Shown in pieces: positions 8,525 to 17,848 of a DNA stretch of 64,000 nucleotides. Positions within the stretch are counted from its first letter, which is position 1; each line of letters begins with the position of its first letter. The position numbers were made by a program, and so were the translations under genes. The stretch is from Flemingiibacterium sp045644145. GTDB lineage: Bacteria; Bacillota; Clostridia; Oscillospirales; CAG-272. The DNA lies in NCBI GenBank assembly GCA_045644145.1, contig JAZRGK010000063.1:44886-108885 (forward strand), written 5' to 3'. Below the pieces are notes generated by a model that was given only the letters and a program-made list of their open reading frames with translations, was not told the origin of the DNA and made no database searches.

Positions 8525-8597
8525 ATATGGTATATAGGAACAGCGGTGAGTTTATGTAAAAAAACATCGTATTTCCATGTGGTTTTGAGGGGGCGAT

Positions 8598-11500
8598 ATG
8601 CGGATGAATAGGCTTAAATCGGTTGGTGCTTTGATCGGCATTTGGTTTTTTGCCGCAATGATTCTTTCGCTTCCTGTTCTCGCAGAATTTTCATACGGTG
8701 GTTCAGAGCCCGAGGAATCCATGCGTGTCATTGAATCTTTTGATGGCACGGCACAAAATTTCCGTTCGGGAAAGAACGTAAGAAGCGTACATACCGGTAA
8801 CTTCACGTTTACAGAAAACGGTGCCGATGTCAATTATACTTGTCTTGAAGCCGCCGCTTCATACTGCAGTGTGAGCGAGATTCGCACGGTGCGAGCTGAA
8901 TTTACTGAATCGCTTAATCTTGGCGACTATCGCTCTATTGAATATAAAATATATGTGCCGCTTTACGAATCTGATCCGGATGCATCCTATTATTCCAGAC
9001 TTACGGTGTATTCTTCCGACGGAAGCAGTACGGAAACTCTTGCCGAGGTTGAAGGTGGTACATGGTCCGCTGTCAAAGCTGATATATCCGATTGGGCTGA
9101 GCGGAACGATATTGTTTCACTTGAAATAGCGTATGTTGTTGATACTGTGAAGATACGGTATGTCAATGATAATTTTTATATTGACGATGTCGCCGCCGGC
9201 GATGCTGTTGACCGCTCTGTAAGCTCTCGTTTTTTGTTTGATGAGTTTCAGCTTGACGGGGCATCCGGCGCAATGACTGCTGACAACAGCATGATACTTA
9301 TAAGCGCAAACTCTTTTGACAGATTCTCTCTTTCGGCGGATGTGTTTGTTCCGGAGCTCGCGTACGATGCCGGTGCCCTCAGAATAAAGCTTGCAAACAG
9401 CTCTATGAGTGATATGCTCACATTGAGGTATACAACCTCAGACACTAAGGCAAACAGCGAAGCCAAAAGTGTGTCCGTTCCAATCGTACCAATGTCCGAT
9501 GCCGCGTATTACTACGCATATGTTGGTGATGTTTCCATGCTCCGCAGTATAGAGCTGCAGTTTAATAAAGGCGGCGGAAATGTTGAGATATACTCTCTTA
9601 GTGCGGTTCCTTATACCGTGAATGAAGAATATGAAACTTTCGGAAATGTCACTGTTTGCAGACTGAGTGACGACCGTTTATCGGTGAGCTTTTACGGTGA
9701 AGTTGACCGAGAGGTGGTTTTGGCTAATCAGAACGGCAGAATAGCAATATACGCCTACGATAAGGATATGCTTCCCACTGCAGAGGAGCTCCTGTCACTT
9801 ACTCCTGTTGCCTCGGGTGCTATGACTACCCGTTTTGAGTTCAGTTGGAAACTGCCGCCTGACAATCCACATGTAGGATACAGCCGTTTTATTGCTGTAC
9901 TTCTTAATTCCGATGGGGACTATATGCTTATAGCGCCTCCTTTCTGTATAGACAATCCGCGTCAGGGTTTGAGCGGGGAAAATACATTTCCTACCGACAG
10001 CAAGGGGTTTGCATGTGATGATATCTCCCTTGTTGGAGAAGCAGACAGCGGAATTACTGTAATTTCGGTTGATACACGCCGTGTGTTCGATACAACATCG
10101 GAGATAGGAGTATATACATATAACGATCGTTCGTATTATATGAACAGCAAATATGTAAATGAATTATCTGAGAAAATAACCGCACTGAATAGAAGTGGGG
10201 TTGGAGTAATACTTCGCTATATAAGGCTTGACGGCACGCAAAAAGATGAACTTGTGCAGTCATATGCCTCCGACAGTCATGTGGGCTACACGAGCAGTTT
10301 CGCTGCCGCGGATGGTGAGGATTTTATTGGCGCCTTAAGTGCATATACAGCCGAAAAATGGTGCAGTAACGGTGAGGTTATCGGAATAATATTCGGAAAC
10401 GGGGAGAATGTTATTCCCGAAGGTGAATTATCTGTATCAGACATGATTGCGGAGACCGCCAAAGAGCTTTGCAAGGTTTATTTTAATGTTATTTCCGCAA
10501 GCCCTATGTCTAAGATATATATTTCCGTAACTGACCTTATGGATATGGATCCGTCAACCAACGCATCGGAGCTTCCTATAAACGATTATCTCAGTGCGCT
10601 CAGGGCAAAGACTGCTGAGTACGGTATCGACGATTGGGAGATCTCGGTTGAAGTGACCGAGCGTGATCGCGATTTCCCGTATGATGTCGTAAGGGTAAAT
10701 GACTGTAGTGCTCTTGCCGATTTTTTGCGTAGTGGCGGTTTTGGGGATAAACATTTTATATTTTGCGATGCGGTTTATTCTGATGGTTCTGCCAGACTCA
10801 GTACGCTGACGGAGAGGTGTGTAACCGGTTATTATTCATCCGTTTTTAATGATAATTTGGATGCATATATAGCTATTGCTGGCTCAAAGGCATCCATAGC
10901 GGAATCGGTAAAGTGTATTGACACCACCGAATCATCCGTTATCACATCCATCGCGCTTCTGACGCTTAAAGCTGACCGCCTTGAAGATATAATAGACGGA
11001 TATGACAAGTCAAAGCTTTCCGAGCGGCGACTGAATTATGCGGATGCGCTTCATGGCGAACCGGATGGAATAAAGGGGACTTACAAGTATTTCGTCTTTG
11101 ACAGTGCCGCTAATCTTGCGGATGTTGAACCGGGATATTACTGCTCAGACATGCATATTGTCCATGACGGCATTTCGGCGTTAGCCATTCATCTTGATTC
11201 CTCGCTGTATGGGGAACAGCTCCGCGGGGGATGGATGGGAATATCTCATCGCTTTGAATACACGGAAAGCTTAGAGCCTATATCTGTTATAGCTGTTGAT
11301 ATGAAGCTTGAAAACCCCGTACCTGGAAGCGTTTTTTCGGTTCCGATAAAGCTGGTGCTTCACTCCGCAGATGAACGCTTTGAGGCGGACGGTAAGATAG
11401 GCGTTGGCGAATGGACAACTGTATATTTTGACATTACCGGATTTGACGGAATAGAAGCTACAGAGTCATTTCATTTGCTCACAGGCGGTGGGATGATAGA

Positions 11501-11723
11501 GTCTGCAACCCTTCTTATCAAAGATATCCGGGGCTTATCTGATGAATACGCGGATGAGGCTCTTAGTCAGGTGATAGCCGAAAACCGTGTGAAGAAGCGT
11601 TCTCCCAATAAGGAAACTGCTCCTGATACATACCTGTGGATGGGCGGTGCGATAATTGTGGGAATTGCGACAGTGGCGACCACGGCATTGCTGAGCCGAA
11701 GAAAGAGTGAAGAGCGTGGATAA
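8598..11723 (+). CDS. Large secreted, membrane-anchored protein with a divergent DUF5722-like domain
   Basis: A 1041-residue exported protein. It has an N-terminal signal peptide (hydrophobic about 10-28, likely cleavage after VLA), two beta-rich regions resembling carbohydrate-binding folds (about 45-200 and 215-340), a central domain (about 350-790), a further beta domain (about 860-990) and a C-terminal membrane helix (about 1011-1033) with a basic RRKSEERG tail. The central domain aligns by eye with the DUF5722 domain of the protein at 36745: YNDRSYYMNSKYVNEL against YNGQTFYLDKNKI, NDNLDAYIAI against NEDIDAFIYH. The GEFG motif there is replaced here by FCDAV, so any enzymatic activity may be lost. 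The ligand is unknown; a cell-surface glycan role is inferred. Confidence 0.75.
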   Translation: MRMNRLKSVGALIGIWFFAAMILSLPVLAEFSYGGSEPEESMRVIESFDGTAQNFRSGKNVRSVHTGNFTFTENGADVNYTCLEAAASYCSVSEIRTVRAEFTESLNLGDYRSIEYKIYVPLYESDPDASYYSRLTVYSSDGSSTETLAEVEGGTWSAVKADISDWAERNDIVSLEIAYVVDTVKIRYVNDNFYIDDVAAGDAVDRSVSSRFLFDEFQLDGASGAMTADNSMILISANSFDRFSLSADVFVPELAYDAGALRIKLANSSMSDMLTLRYTTSDTKANSEAKSVSVPIVPMSDAAYYYAYVGDVSMLRSIELQFNKGGGNVEIYSLSAVPYTVNEEYETFGNVTVCRLSDDRLSVSFYGEVDREVVLANQNGRIAIYAYDKDMLPTAEELLSLTPVASGAMTTRFEFSWKLPPDNPHVGYSRFIAVLLNSDGDYMLIAPPFCIDNPRQGLSGENTFPTDSKGFACDDISLVGEADSGITVISVDTRRVFDTTSEIGVYTYNDRSYYMNSKYVNELSEKITALNRSGVGVILRYIRLDGTQKDELVQSYASDSHVGYTSSFAAADGEDFIGALSAYTAEKWCSNGEVIGIIFGNGENVIPEGELSVSDMIAETAKELCKVYFNVISASPMSKIYISVTDLMDMDPSTNASELPINDYLSALRAKTAEYGIDDWEISVEVTERDRDFPYDVVRVNDCSALADFLRSGGFGDKHFIFCDAVYSDGSARLSTLTERCVTGYYSSVFNDNLDAYIAIAGSKASIAESVKCIDTTESSVITSIALLTLKADRLEDIIDGYDKSKLSERRLNYADALHGEPDGIKGTYKYFVFDSAANLADVEPGYYCSDMHIVHDGISALAIHLDSSLYGEQLRGGWMGISHRFEYTESLEPISVIAVDMKLENPVPGSVFSVPIKLVLHSADERFEADGKIGVGEWTTVYFDITGFDGIEATESFHLLTGGGMIESATLLIKDIRGLSDEYADEALSQVIAENRVKKRSPNKETAPDTYLWMGGAIIVGIATVATTALLSRRKSEERG

Positions 11724-11985
11724 GGCGAAGAAAGCAGGTATTATACTTGCGGCTGCTCTGTTTGTATTTGCTATTGGTGCAAAATATGTGTCCGGCGAAG
11801 CCGCAGAAAATATAGTGCTCCCTATCCTTGCTCTTATTTGCACTGTACTGTGTGTGATACACATAGCCGTTTTAAAAAGTTACAAGGATAGAAATGTCGC
11901 GGTAACAGATCTTGTGAGAACCATTACATTCGGTGTGGTGGCACTCATTCTCTGGGCGGCGGTTACATTTAATTTCATAACATAA
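11707..11985 (+). CDS. Small three-helix membrane protein, unknown function
   Basis: A 92-residue protein starting at GTG 11707 (MKSVDKAKKAG), or GTG 11716, overlapping the end of the preceding gene by 17 bases. Three hydrophobic segments (about 8-26, 33-55, 70-90) are joined by short charged loops, so it is an integral membrane protein. I recognise no family. Tight overlap suggests translational coupling with the large surface protein, possibly as a partner, but that is only context. Confidence 0.65.
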   Translation: MKSVDKAKKAGIILAAALFVFAIGAKYVSGEAAENIVLPILALICTVLCVIHIAVLKSYKDRNVAVTDLVRTITFGVVALILWAAVTFNFIT

Positions 11986-11994
11986 GGAAATGAT

Positions 11995-12540
11995 ATGCTA
12001 CAACGAAACTTTTCGGACGATTCACCAATAGAAGATGTTCCAATAAGGCTTTTTGGGGTTATGAGGGAATCCATAGTTGACGGCCCAAGACTTCGGTACG
12101 TCATATTCACCCAAGGGTGTCCTCATAAATGCTTTAATTGTCACAACCCCGAATCTCACGGATATACGGGGGGGAAGCTTACGACCACGGCAAAGCTGTG
12201 GAATGATATAAAGAAGAATCCCATGATAAAGGGTATAACCTTCAGCGGCGGTGAGCCTTTTCTGTGGGGGCATGAGCTGTATGTGATTGCCAAAAAAGCC
12301 GCCGAGCGAGGGCTTGATATTATGACCTACAGCGGCTTCACATACGAGCAGCTTCTGAAAAAGGCTGAAACGGAGCCGTCGGTGCACGAGCTTCTGTCTG
12401 TGACCAACTATCTTGTTGACGGTCGGTATGTGGATTCAAAGCGTGACCTTAATCTCAGGTTCCGCGGAAGTACAAATCAGCGCATTTTGGATGTGACCTG
12501 CTACCCCAATTCAAAGGACGCATCCCAAATAGAATTATAA
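11995..12540 (+). CDS. nrdG: Anaerobic ribonucleotide reductase activating protein (NrdG)
   Basis: Radical-SAM activase that installs the glycyl radical on class III reductase NrdD under anaerobic conditions. The 4Fe-4S motif CxxxCxxC is C42, C46, C49 (GCPHKCFNC), and TFSGGEPF at about 82-89 is the SAM-binding motif. At 181 residues it is slightly longer than average through an N-terminal extension of about 15 residues before the usual RLFGV start. AAGGAA precedes the ATG. The partner nrdD, which normally is adjacent, is not in the window; here nrdG follows a surface-protein gene and precedes purM, so it is physically uncoupled from its substrate. Confidence 0.92.
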   Translation: MLQRNFSDDSPIEDVPIRLFGVMRESIVDGPRLRYVIFTQGCPHKCFNCHNPESHGYTGGKLTTTAKLWNDIKKNPMIKGITFSGGEPFLWGHELYVIAKKAAERGLDIMTYSGFTYEQLLKKAETEPSVHELLSVTNYLVDGRYVDSKRDLNLRFRGSTNQRILDVTCYPNSKDASQIEL

Positions 12541-12571
12541 ATTATTACTTAATCAAAAGGAGAAAATAAAA

Positions 12572-13738
12572 ATGTCTGAAGCTTATCTCTCTCGCGGCGT
12601 ATCTGCTACAAAGGATGAAGTACACAGTGCCATTTCGAAGCAGGATAAAGGTGTCTTTGCAGGTGCATTCTGCAAGATCATCCCCGATCCCTGCGGTGAT
12701 CCCGAATACTGCGCGGCTATGCACGCAGACGGTGCCGGCACAAAATCCTCGCTGGCATATATAAAGTACAAGGAAACCGGCGACATTTCCGCATTCTATA
12801 ACATTGCCCAGGACTCCGTTGTAATGAATCTCGACGATCTTCTTTGTATCGGTGCAACCGATGGGTTTGTGCTTTCAAATACCATCGGACGTAACGCTCA
12901 CCGTGTAAACGGCGAGGCTATCAAGCAGGTTATTGACGGCTATACGGAATTTTGCGAAATGCTTGGTAAATACGGCGTTGGCATCACCATGTCCGGCGGT
13001 GAAACCGCAGACGTTGGCGACCTTGTTTCCACTCTTATCGTGGACTCCACTTTCTTTGTAAGACTTAAGAGAAGCGACGTTATCGACTGCGATAATATCA
13101 AGCCCGGGGACGTGATCGTAGGTTTTGCTTCCTACGGCAAGGCATCCTATGAGAAGGCTTACAATGCCGGTATGGGCTCAAACGGTCTTACCGCTGCGCG
13201 CCATCTTATGCTTTCCCACGATTACGCAAAGAAGTATCCGGAAACCTTCTCGAATACTATCGATGAATCCAAGGTATACTGCGGTACATACGGCGTGAAC
13301 GATATTCTTCCCGGTACTGATGTTTCCGTAGTGGATGCTATTCTTTCGCCTACACGCACATATGCACCCATTATCAAGGAGATACTTGACAATAAGCGTT
13401 CTGCGGTTCACGGCATGATCCACTGCACCGGCGGCGGACAGGCTAAGTGTAAAAACTTCGGAAAGGGAATCCATTATATAAAGGATAATCTTTTCGATAC
13501 TCCTCCGCTTTTCGCGGCGATCTGGAAGAACGCAGACATTGAAGACCGTGAGATGTATCAGGTGTTCAATATGGGTCATAGAATGGAGCTGTACTGCGAC
13601 GCAGCAGATGCTGAATTTATGATCGACACAGCCAAGAAGTACGGTGTTGAGGCAAAGATCGTAGGTCACTGTGAGGCGAGTGCTGACGGCAAGAATAAAG
13701 TAACCATCACAGATAAGGGCAATACCTACGAGTACTAA
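12572..13738 (+). CDS. purM: Phosphoribosylformylglycinamidine cyclo-ligase (AIR synthase), long form
   Basis: Closes the imidazole ring of AIR with ATP, step five of purine synthesis. The N-terminal PurM-like domain has HADGAGTKSSLAY, the MNLDDLLCIGA metal/ATP motif and SGGETADVGD; the C-terminal half has ILSPTRTYAPI and HCTGGG. At 388 residues it belongs to the longer form I associate with Bacteroidetes and some Clostridia rather than the 340-residue E. coli type. Ribosome site AAGGAG lies about 10 bases before the ATG. No other purine gene is next to it; it is followed by a ribokinase-like gene 24 bases later. Confidence 0.88.
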   Translation: MSEAYLSRGVSATKDEVHSAISKQDKGVFAGAFCKIIPDPCGDPEYCAAMHADGAGTKSSLAYIKYKETGDISAFYNIAQDSVVMNLDDLLCIGATDGFVLSNTIGRNAHRVNGEAIKQVIDGYTEFCEMLGKYGVGITMSGGETADVGDLVSTLIVDSTFFVRLKRSDVIDCDNIKPGDVIVGFASYGKASYEKAYNAGMGSNGLTAARHLMLSHDYAKKYPETFSNTIDESKVYCGTYGVNDILPGTDVSVVDAILSPTRTYAPIIKEILDNKRSAVHGMIHCTGGGQAKCKNFGKGIHYIKDNLFDTPPLFAAIWKNADIEDREMYQVFNMGHRMELYCDAADAEFMIDTAKKYGVEAKIVGHCEASADGKNKVTITDKGNTYEY

Positions 13739-13762
13739 TAATAATTTTAAGGGGGATCGCTT

Positions 13763-14698
13763 ATGAAAAAGAGGATACTGGTTGTAAGCAGTGCCAATAT
13801 GGATTTTGTCATGAGAATGAACAGGATTCCCGAAGCCGGTGAAACTGTAGTGGAGAATCAGGGATATGATTGTGTCCCCGGCGGAAAAGGCGCTAATGCC
13901 GCCCTTGCACTTGCAAGACTTGGGGCAGACAGTGTTTTCTGTGCAAGGCTGGGAAACGACAGTCACGGGCAGAAACTAAAATCCCTTTACGCGGATAACG
14001 GAATTGATACCAGATTCATAATAAATGATAAAAGCGTACCTACCGGACTTGCGGCGATATTGGTGGAGAAAAAAGGACAAAACCGTATCGTTGTATATCC
14101 TGGAGCTAACAACCGTCTTTCTCCCCTTGATGTAGAGGATGCTATGACATGCCTTCCCGATGCGGTATTCCTGCAGTTTGAGATACCCACAGATGCTGTT
14201 ATAGCGGCCACAGAGTTTGCGGCTAAAAAGAATATCCCCGTATTTGTGGATACCGGTGCGGCAAGCCCTGGATATCCTCTTGAAAAGCTTGGAAAGCTTG
14301 AGGTTATTTCTCCCAATGAAACTGAAACCCTTGCACTGACAGGTATTGTGCCCAACAATATGAGTAACTGTCTGCGTGCGGCAAATGAACTTATGAAAAA
14401 AGTGGATGCCAGGTATGTGGTAATAAAGCTTGGCTCCAGGGGTGCTTACATACATGACGGAATGTATTCGAAGCTTATATCCCCATACGACGTACCTGTG
14501 GTCGATACCACTGCGGCAGGGGATGCTTTTTCTGCGGCTATGACCTTAGAATATCTTAAAACCCGCGATATCGTAAGGGCTGTAAAATACGCAAATGCTG
14601 TGGGTGCTATGGTTGTTAGCAGGGAAGGCGCTTCGACTTCGCTGCCGAAAGCTTCCGAGGTTGATGAATTTATGAGTGCAAACGGTATTGTGCTTTAA
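13763..14698 (+). CDS. rbsK: PfkB-family carbohydrate kinase, ribokinase-like
   Basis: Phosphorylates a sugar or nucleoside with ATP; ribose is the best guess. The 311-residue protein has the N-terminal signature PGGKGANAALALARLG (GGKGAN at 40-45, ribokinase-like) and the C-terminal anion-hole motif DTTAAGDAF with catalytic base D254. NETE at 185-188 is the usual ribokinase motif for phosphate and metal. A strong GGGGGAT site precedes the ATG. No ribose transporter is nearby, so the substrate cannot be fixed from context. It is followed after 9 bases by ruvX. Confidence 0.83.
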   Translation: MKKRILVVSSANMDFVMRMNRIPEAGETVVENQGYDCVPGGKGANAALALARLGADSVFCARLGNDSHGQKLKSLYADNGIDTRFIINDKSVPTGLAAILVEKKGQNRIVVYPGANNRLSPLDVEDAMTCLPDAVFLQFEIPTDAVIAATEFAAKKNIPVFVDTGAASPGYPLEKLGKLEVISPNETETLALTGIVPNNMSNCLRAANELMKKVDARYVVIKLGSRGAYIHDGMYSKLISPYDVPVVDTTAAGDAFSAAMTLEYLKTRDIVRAVKYANAVGAMVVSREGASTSLPKASEVDEFMSANGIVL

Positions 14699-14707
14699 GG
14701 AGAATAT

Positions 14708-15124
14708 ATGGCAGAAAGAATTTTAGGCGTGGATTTCGGCGATACCCGTACCGGACTTGCCGTAAGCGATCTTCTCGGAATGCTTGCAAACGGTATCGGT
14801 TATGTGAATTCAACGTATATGCCGAAGACTGCCGATATGGTGGCTGAAAAGGCAAAGGAGTACGGAGTTACCAAGATCGTGGTGGGGCTTCCCATAAATA
14901 TGAACGGAACTCTCGGACCGAGAGCTGAGCACGCAAAAGAATTTGCAGCAATGCTTGCCGAAAAAACCGGGCTTTCCGTGGAAATGTTTGATGAACGCTG
15001 CAGTACAATGGCAGCCCATCAGATATTGAATCTTACGGATACCAGAGGCAAGAAACGCAAAGCAGCAGTGGATACGCTGTCGGCACAGATAATTTTGCAG
15101 AATTATCTTGACAGCAGGCGGTAA
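14708..15124 (+). CDS. ruvX: YqgF/RuvX family pre-16S rRNA nuclease or Holliday junction resolvase-like protein
   Basis: RNase H-fold protein; in E. coli it processes the 5' end of 16S rRNA and a resolvase role was proposed earlier. The 138-residue length is standard. Metal-binding acidic residues lie in LGVDFGDTRTG (D9), in the central GLPINMNGTLGPRAEHA segment, in FDERCSTM and in the last AVDTLSAQIIL motif. GGAG stands eight bases before the ATG. It is the last gene of the run from 8598 and is followed by a strong bidirectional terminator. Confidence 0.9.
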   Translation: MAERILGVDFGDTRTGLAVSDLLGMLANGIGYVNSTYMPKTADMVAEKAKEYGVTKIVVGLPINMNGTLGPRAEHAKEFAAMLAEKTGLSVEMFDERCSTMAAHQILNLTDTRGKKRKAAVDTLSAQIILQNYLDSRR

Positions 15125-15132
15125 ATGGAAAA

Positions 15133-15162
15133 TTCCCGAGGGGACATTTGTCCTCTCGGGAA
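15133..15162. terminator. Bidirectional terminator between ruvX and the SGNH hydrolase gene
   Basis: A 13-bp stem (15133-15145 with 15150-15162, one G-T pair) and an ATTT loop, flanked by A- and T-runs, between two convergent genes. Confidence 0.85.
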
Positions 15163-15179
15163 AATAATATGCTGAAACA

Positions 15180-16181
15180 TTACTCTTCATAGAGCTCCGC
15201 TTTATTAAACATGTTTCTGGTGTTATCATAGGCATCTGTATCAACGATATGGGTGCGGTAGTAGTCCGCAATTGCCGGATACGAAGCAATCTGAAGGTGC
15301 ACTCCGTCAGAAGCATGGGCAGGATCGAGAGTCCCGTCTTCCAACGCAAAGATGTCAGTTGGGTCAAGGAGAAACAGTGACATTTCAGCGGCGATCTTCC
15401 TGAGGTGCAGGTTGAATATTGCCGCCTTTTCGTTTGTGATGCCGAATTCTGTGGTTTCTGCGGCTTTTGTTGTTACCGGCATTATGAGCTGGATATAGAT
15501 TGGAACGTTGGTTACTTCGCGGATTTTTACAATAAGCTCTCTATATGTGATTTCAAATTTTTCAACCGGCCACCCAAGCTCATTAAGTCCGAGGGCGATA
15601 TAAACGGTTTTGTAGTTTCCGCTCTCTTTTTCCAGTGCTTCAAAGAGCGTGTATGAGTGAAACTCGTCGTTTTCATCTTTCATACGGATAAATGGCGTTA
15701 CCTGGACGGTTCCTACGTTGGTTCCTACTGACGAGAAGTCATATGGGGACATTTCCGTGTACATTATAAGTCCCTTTGTGCGTGAATCTCCTATGAAAAC
15801 GGTATCGTTGAAATATTCATATCCAACTGCGGCGCCTTGCGGAATCTCATCGCCAAAATCATAATAGACCGGCACATAGGGCGGGAGCGGTATATCGTCA
15901 ACACTGGTGGTATCGCAGGCGGGCGCGGAAGATTCAGCGGTGATTGCCAATGGCGTATGTGCGGTAATATATGTATGCGTATATTCGGTAGAAAGTGACA
16001 AAGCAAGGAGCACTGCGGCGGATACCGCAAGGAGCGCAAGAACTGCTTCAATAATAATCACAAAACGAGGAATGCACGGCTTGTCTTCCGGCAGTTCTTC
16101 GAATGCTTTTTGCAGCTTTTCGTCATAACTGTATTTTTTAGTGGGTTTGATGGGGTATATGTTGCTTGTACGCCTGCTCAT
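15180..16181 (-). CDS. Membrane-anchored SGNH/GDSL hydrolase
   Basis: Predicted serine esterase outside the membrane, possibly removing acyl groups from wall polymers. I place the start at ATG 16181 because AGGAGGTGA stands six bases before it; the protein has 333 residues. It has a basic cytoplasmic N-terminus, one membrane helix (about 39-62), a Thr/Pro-rich linker and then the SGNH blocks: FIGDSRTKG with the Ser nucleophile, GLNELGW with the block III Asn, and ASDGVHL with the Asp-His pair near the C-terminus. It is transcribed alone, divergently from queH, from a clear promoter. The substrate is not evident. Confidence 0.85.
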   Translation of the reverse strand: MSRRTSNIYPIKPTKKYSYDEKLQKAFEELPEDKPCIPRFVIIIEAVLALLAVSAAVLLALSLSTEYTHTYITAHTPLAITAESSAPACDTTSVDDIPLPPYVPVYYDFGDEIPQGAAVGYEYFNDTVFIGDSRTKGLIMYTEMSPYDFSSVGTNVGTVQVTPFIRMKDENDEFHSYTLFEALEKESGNYKTVYIALGLNELGWPVEKFEITYRELIVKIREVTNVPIYIQLIMPVTTKAAETTEFGITNEKAAIFNLHLRKIAAEMSLFLLDPTDIFALEDGTLDPAHASDGVHLQIASYPAIADYYRTHIVDTDAYDNTRNMFNKAELYEE

Positions 16182-16225
16182 GCTGTCACCTCCTAATTCT
16201 AATGAATTTTTTGTTTCACACAACA

Positions 16226-16254
16226 ATTATACCACATAATAAAAATTACTGCAA
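16226..16254 (-). promoter_or_regulatory. SigA-type promoter of the SGNH hydrolase gene
   Basis: On the minus strand: TTGCAG (16254-16249), 17-base spacer, consensus TATAAT (16231-16226). A weaker plus-strand promoter for queH (TTGTTT 16211-16216, CATAAT 16235-16240) overlaps it, so the two may compete. Confidence 0.7.
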
Positions 16255-16272
16255 TATTTTAGGGTGAAAATT

Positions 16273-16902
16273 ATGAAAATAAATTATCAGCTACAGCTTG
16301 ATGCTATTCTTGAAAAAATAAAGCATAGCGAAACAACAAAGCGCCTCTTGCTCCATGCATGCTGTGCTCCATGCTCAAGCTATGTGCTGGAATATCTTAC
16401 CGAATACTTCGATATTACCGTATACTTCTATAATCCTAATATAACCGACCCTGCTGAATACAAAAAACGAGCCGAGGAGCTTTCGCGCCTTATTTCAATC
16501 ATGCCAAATAAAAATTCTGTAGAGCTTGTAGTGTGCAAGCATACACCGGAAGCCTTTTACCGTTTGTCTGCCGGTAAGGAAGATCTTCCGGAGGGAGGAG
16601 CACGGTGTTTTGCATGCTATAATGAGCGCCTTGATGCAACTGCGCGGTATATGAAAGAAAGAATGTCAGACTTTGATTATTTTGCCACTACTCTGACCGT
16701 AAGTCCTCACAAAAATGCCGCAAAGCTAAACGAGATAGGCTTGGAGCTTGAAAAAATATACGGAACTCCATATCTCCCATCGGATTTCAAAAAGCGTGAT
16801 GGGTATAAGCGTTCTATCGTGCTTTCGGGAGAATATTCACTGTACCGTCAGGATTTTTGCGGATGCGAATATTCAAAGGCATATAAGTATGGAAACAGTT
16901 AA
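16273..16902 (+). CDS. queH: Epoxyqueuosine reductase QueH
   Basis: Reduces epoxyqueuosine to queuosine in the tRNA wobble base, the cobalamin-independent alternative to QueG. The 209-residue protein has the family cysteines: C30, C31 and C34 in HACCAPCS, C112 and C115 in GGARCFACYNER, and C196 and C198 in RQDFCGCEYS. ATG 16273 is six bases after AGGGTG; GTG 16264 is too close to that site. It overlaps the following gene by 14 bases. No other queuosine gene is in the window. Confidence 0.92.
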   Translation: MKINYQLQLDAILEKIKHSETTKRLLLHACCAPCSSYVLEYLTEYFDITVYFYNPNITDPAEYKKRAEELSRLISIMPNKNSVELVVCKHTPEAFYRLSAGKEDLPEGGARCFACYNERLDATARYMKERMSDFDYFATTLTVSPHKNAAKLNEIGLELEKIYGTPYLPSDFKKRDGYKRSIVLSGEYSLYRQDFCGCEYSKAYKYGNS

Positions 16903-17584
16903 AATTGGTGATACGGTTTGCGCGGTGAAGCGTTCCGGCAGAAAAACTGTCTGTATTCGTGTGACAGATGTCGGAGAAGCGGAGATTCTCGCGCCGTATG
17001 GGCTTTCTTCTGAGAAAATAGCCGCGATCTTTGGAAAGTACGGAGAAAAGCTTGCTGTTGAGTGTGAAAAACGCATAATTATGGCTTCACAAAGGGATGC
17101 ATTTTTTCTGGATTACGGAAGCTCCGTGCGGTGGCTTGGAGAAAAGCGGATACTGGTTTCGGAAGAAACTGACGGTGCCAATGAGAAAAATATGTTTTGT
17201 ATTCCTGCAAATCTTCATCCGGAAGAAATTCGCAGTGCAGTTATAGCAAAGTACAAATCAGAAGCGGTGGCTTATATATCCCAAAGAGTAAAGCATATAT
17301 CACAGCAAATGGGGCTTTCCCCTATTGCTGTGAAGATAAATTCAGCCAAATCGCACTGGGCAAGCTGTTCAAGGAAAAAGTCACTCAATTTTTCCTATTT
17401 CTGTATGATGGCTGAGCCTCGTGCAGTGGATTATATCATAATCCATGAGTTGTGTCATATGTTGGAGTTTAATCATTCGTCGAAATTCTGGGCGCAGGTT
17501 GAGAAGCAATGTCCCGAATACAAGTTGCACAAGAGGTATCTCAGCGATTTATGGAAAGAGATAAGGTGCGAAATGTGGGAATGA
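16889..17584 (+). CDS. YgjP/DUF45-type zinc metallopeptidase
   Basis: Predicted soluble zinc metalloprotease. The 231-residue protein carries H186-E187-xx-H190 (IIIHELCHMLEFNH) with H196 as a probable third ligand, then SSKFWAQVEKQCPEY, the typical YgjP/SprT-like C-terminal block. KSHWASCSRKKSLNFSY at about 155-170 is the other family hallmark. ATG 16889 lies inside the end of queH and the frame upstream of it is only queH's shadow. It is followed by a good terminator. The physiological substrate is unknown. Confidence 0.85.
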   Translation: METVKIGDTVCAVKRSGRKTVCIRVTDVGEAEILAPYGLSSEKIAAIFGKYGEKLAVECEKRIIMASQRDAFFLDYGSSVRWLGEKRILVSEETDGANEKNMFCIPANLHPEEIRSAVIAKYKSEAVAYISQRVKHISQQMGLSPIAVKINSAKSHWASCSRKKSLNFSYFCMMAEPRAVDYIIIHELCHMLEFNHSSKFWAQVEKQCPEYKLHKRYLSDLWKEIRCEMWE

Positions 17585-17595
17585 TATATGCCACT

Positions 17596-17623
17596 AAGAG
17601 GACACAGCTTTTTGTGTCCTCTT
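17596..17623 (+). terminator. Terminator of queH-ygjP
   Basis: An 11-bp stem (17596-17606 with 17613-17623), followed by a T-rich tail, 12 bases after the metalloprotease stop. Confidence 0.8.
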
Positions 17624-17706
17624 TGCGTGTTTTAAATTGGAATTTAGCATAAAACAAAAAAATTTGATAAAAAATACGTTTTCCTCTTTATTTAATGCAA
17701 AATATA

Positions 17707-17715
17707 TGTTATAAT
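17707..17715 (+). promoter_or_regulatory. Extended -10 promoter of the VanY-type gene
   Basis: TGTTATAAT with consensus TATAAT at 17710-17715 and TGn directly before it; no clear -35. The leader is about 125 bases. Confidence 0.55.
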
Positions 17716-17848
17716 GATGACATACTGAAGTGATTATACCCATTGATCTTGATTCTCTGCAGTATTGATTTCGCTGTACGACAGATTTTGGGTATACGAG
17801 ATTCAAAGTGAAAGGCGGCTTTCAAACAAAGAAAGCCTGGAGCGTTAT

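Larger units (their letters stand above)
8285..8597. other. Divergent intergenic region, metA / DUF5722-like gene
   Basis: About 310 bases without a gene. It holds the metA promoter reading left and the extended -10 element reading right; the middle (8420-8515) is very A/T-rich with A-tracts and no convincing ORF. No riboswitch-like structure was recognised. Confidence 0.6.

Noticed and set aside
13178..13966. 262-codon minus-strand frame across purM and rbsK
   Set aside because: Both plus-strand genes are clearly recognised; the antisense product has odd composition and no start signals.
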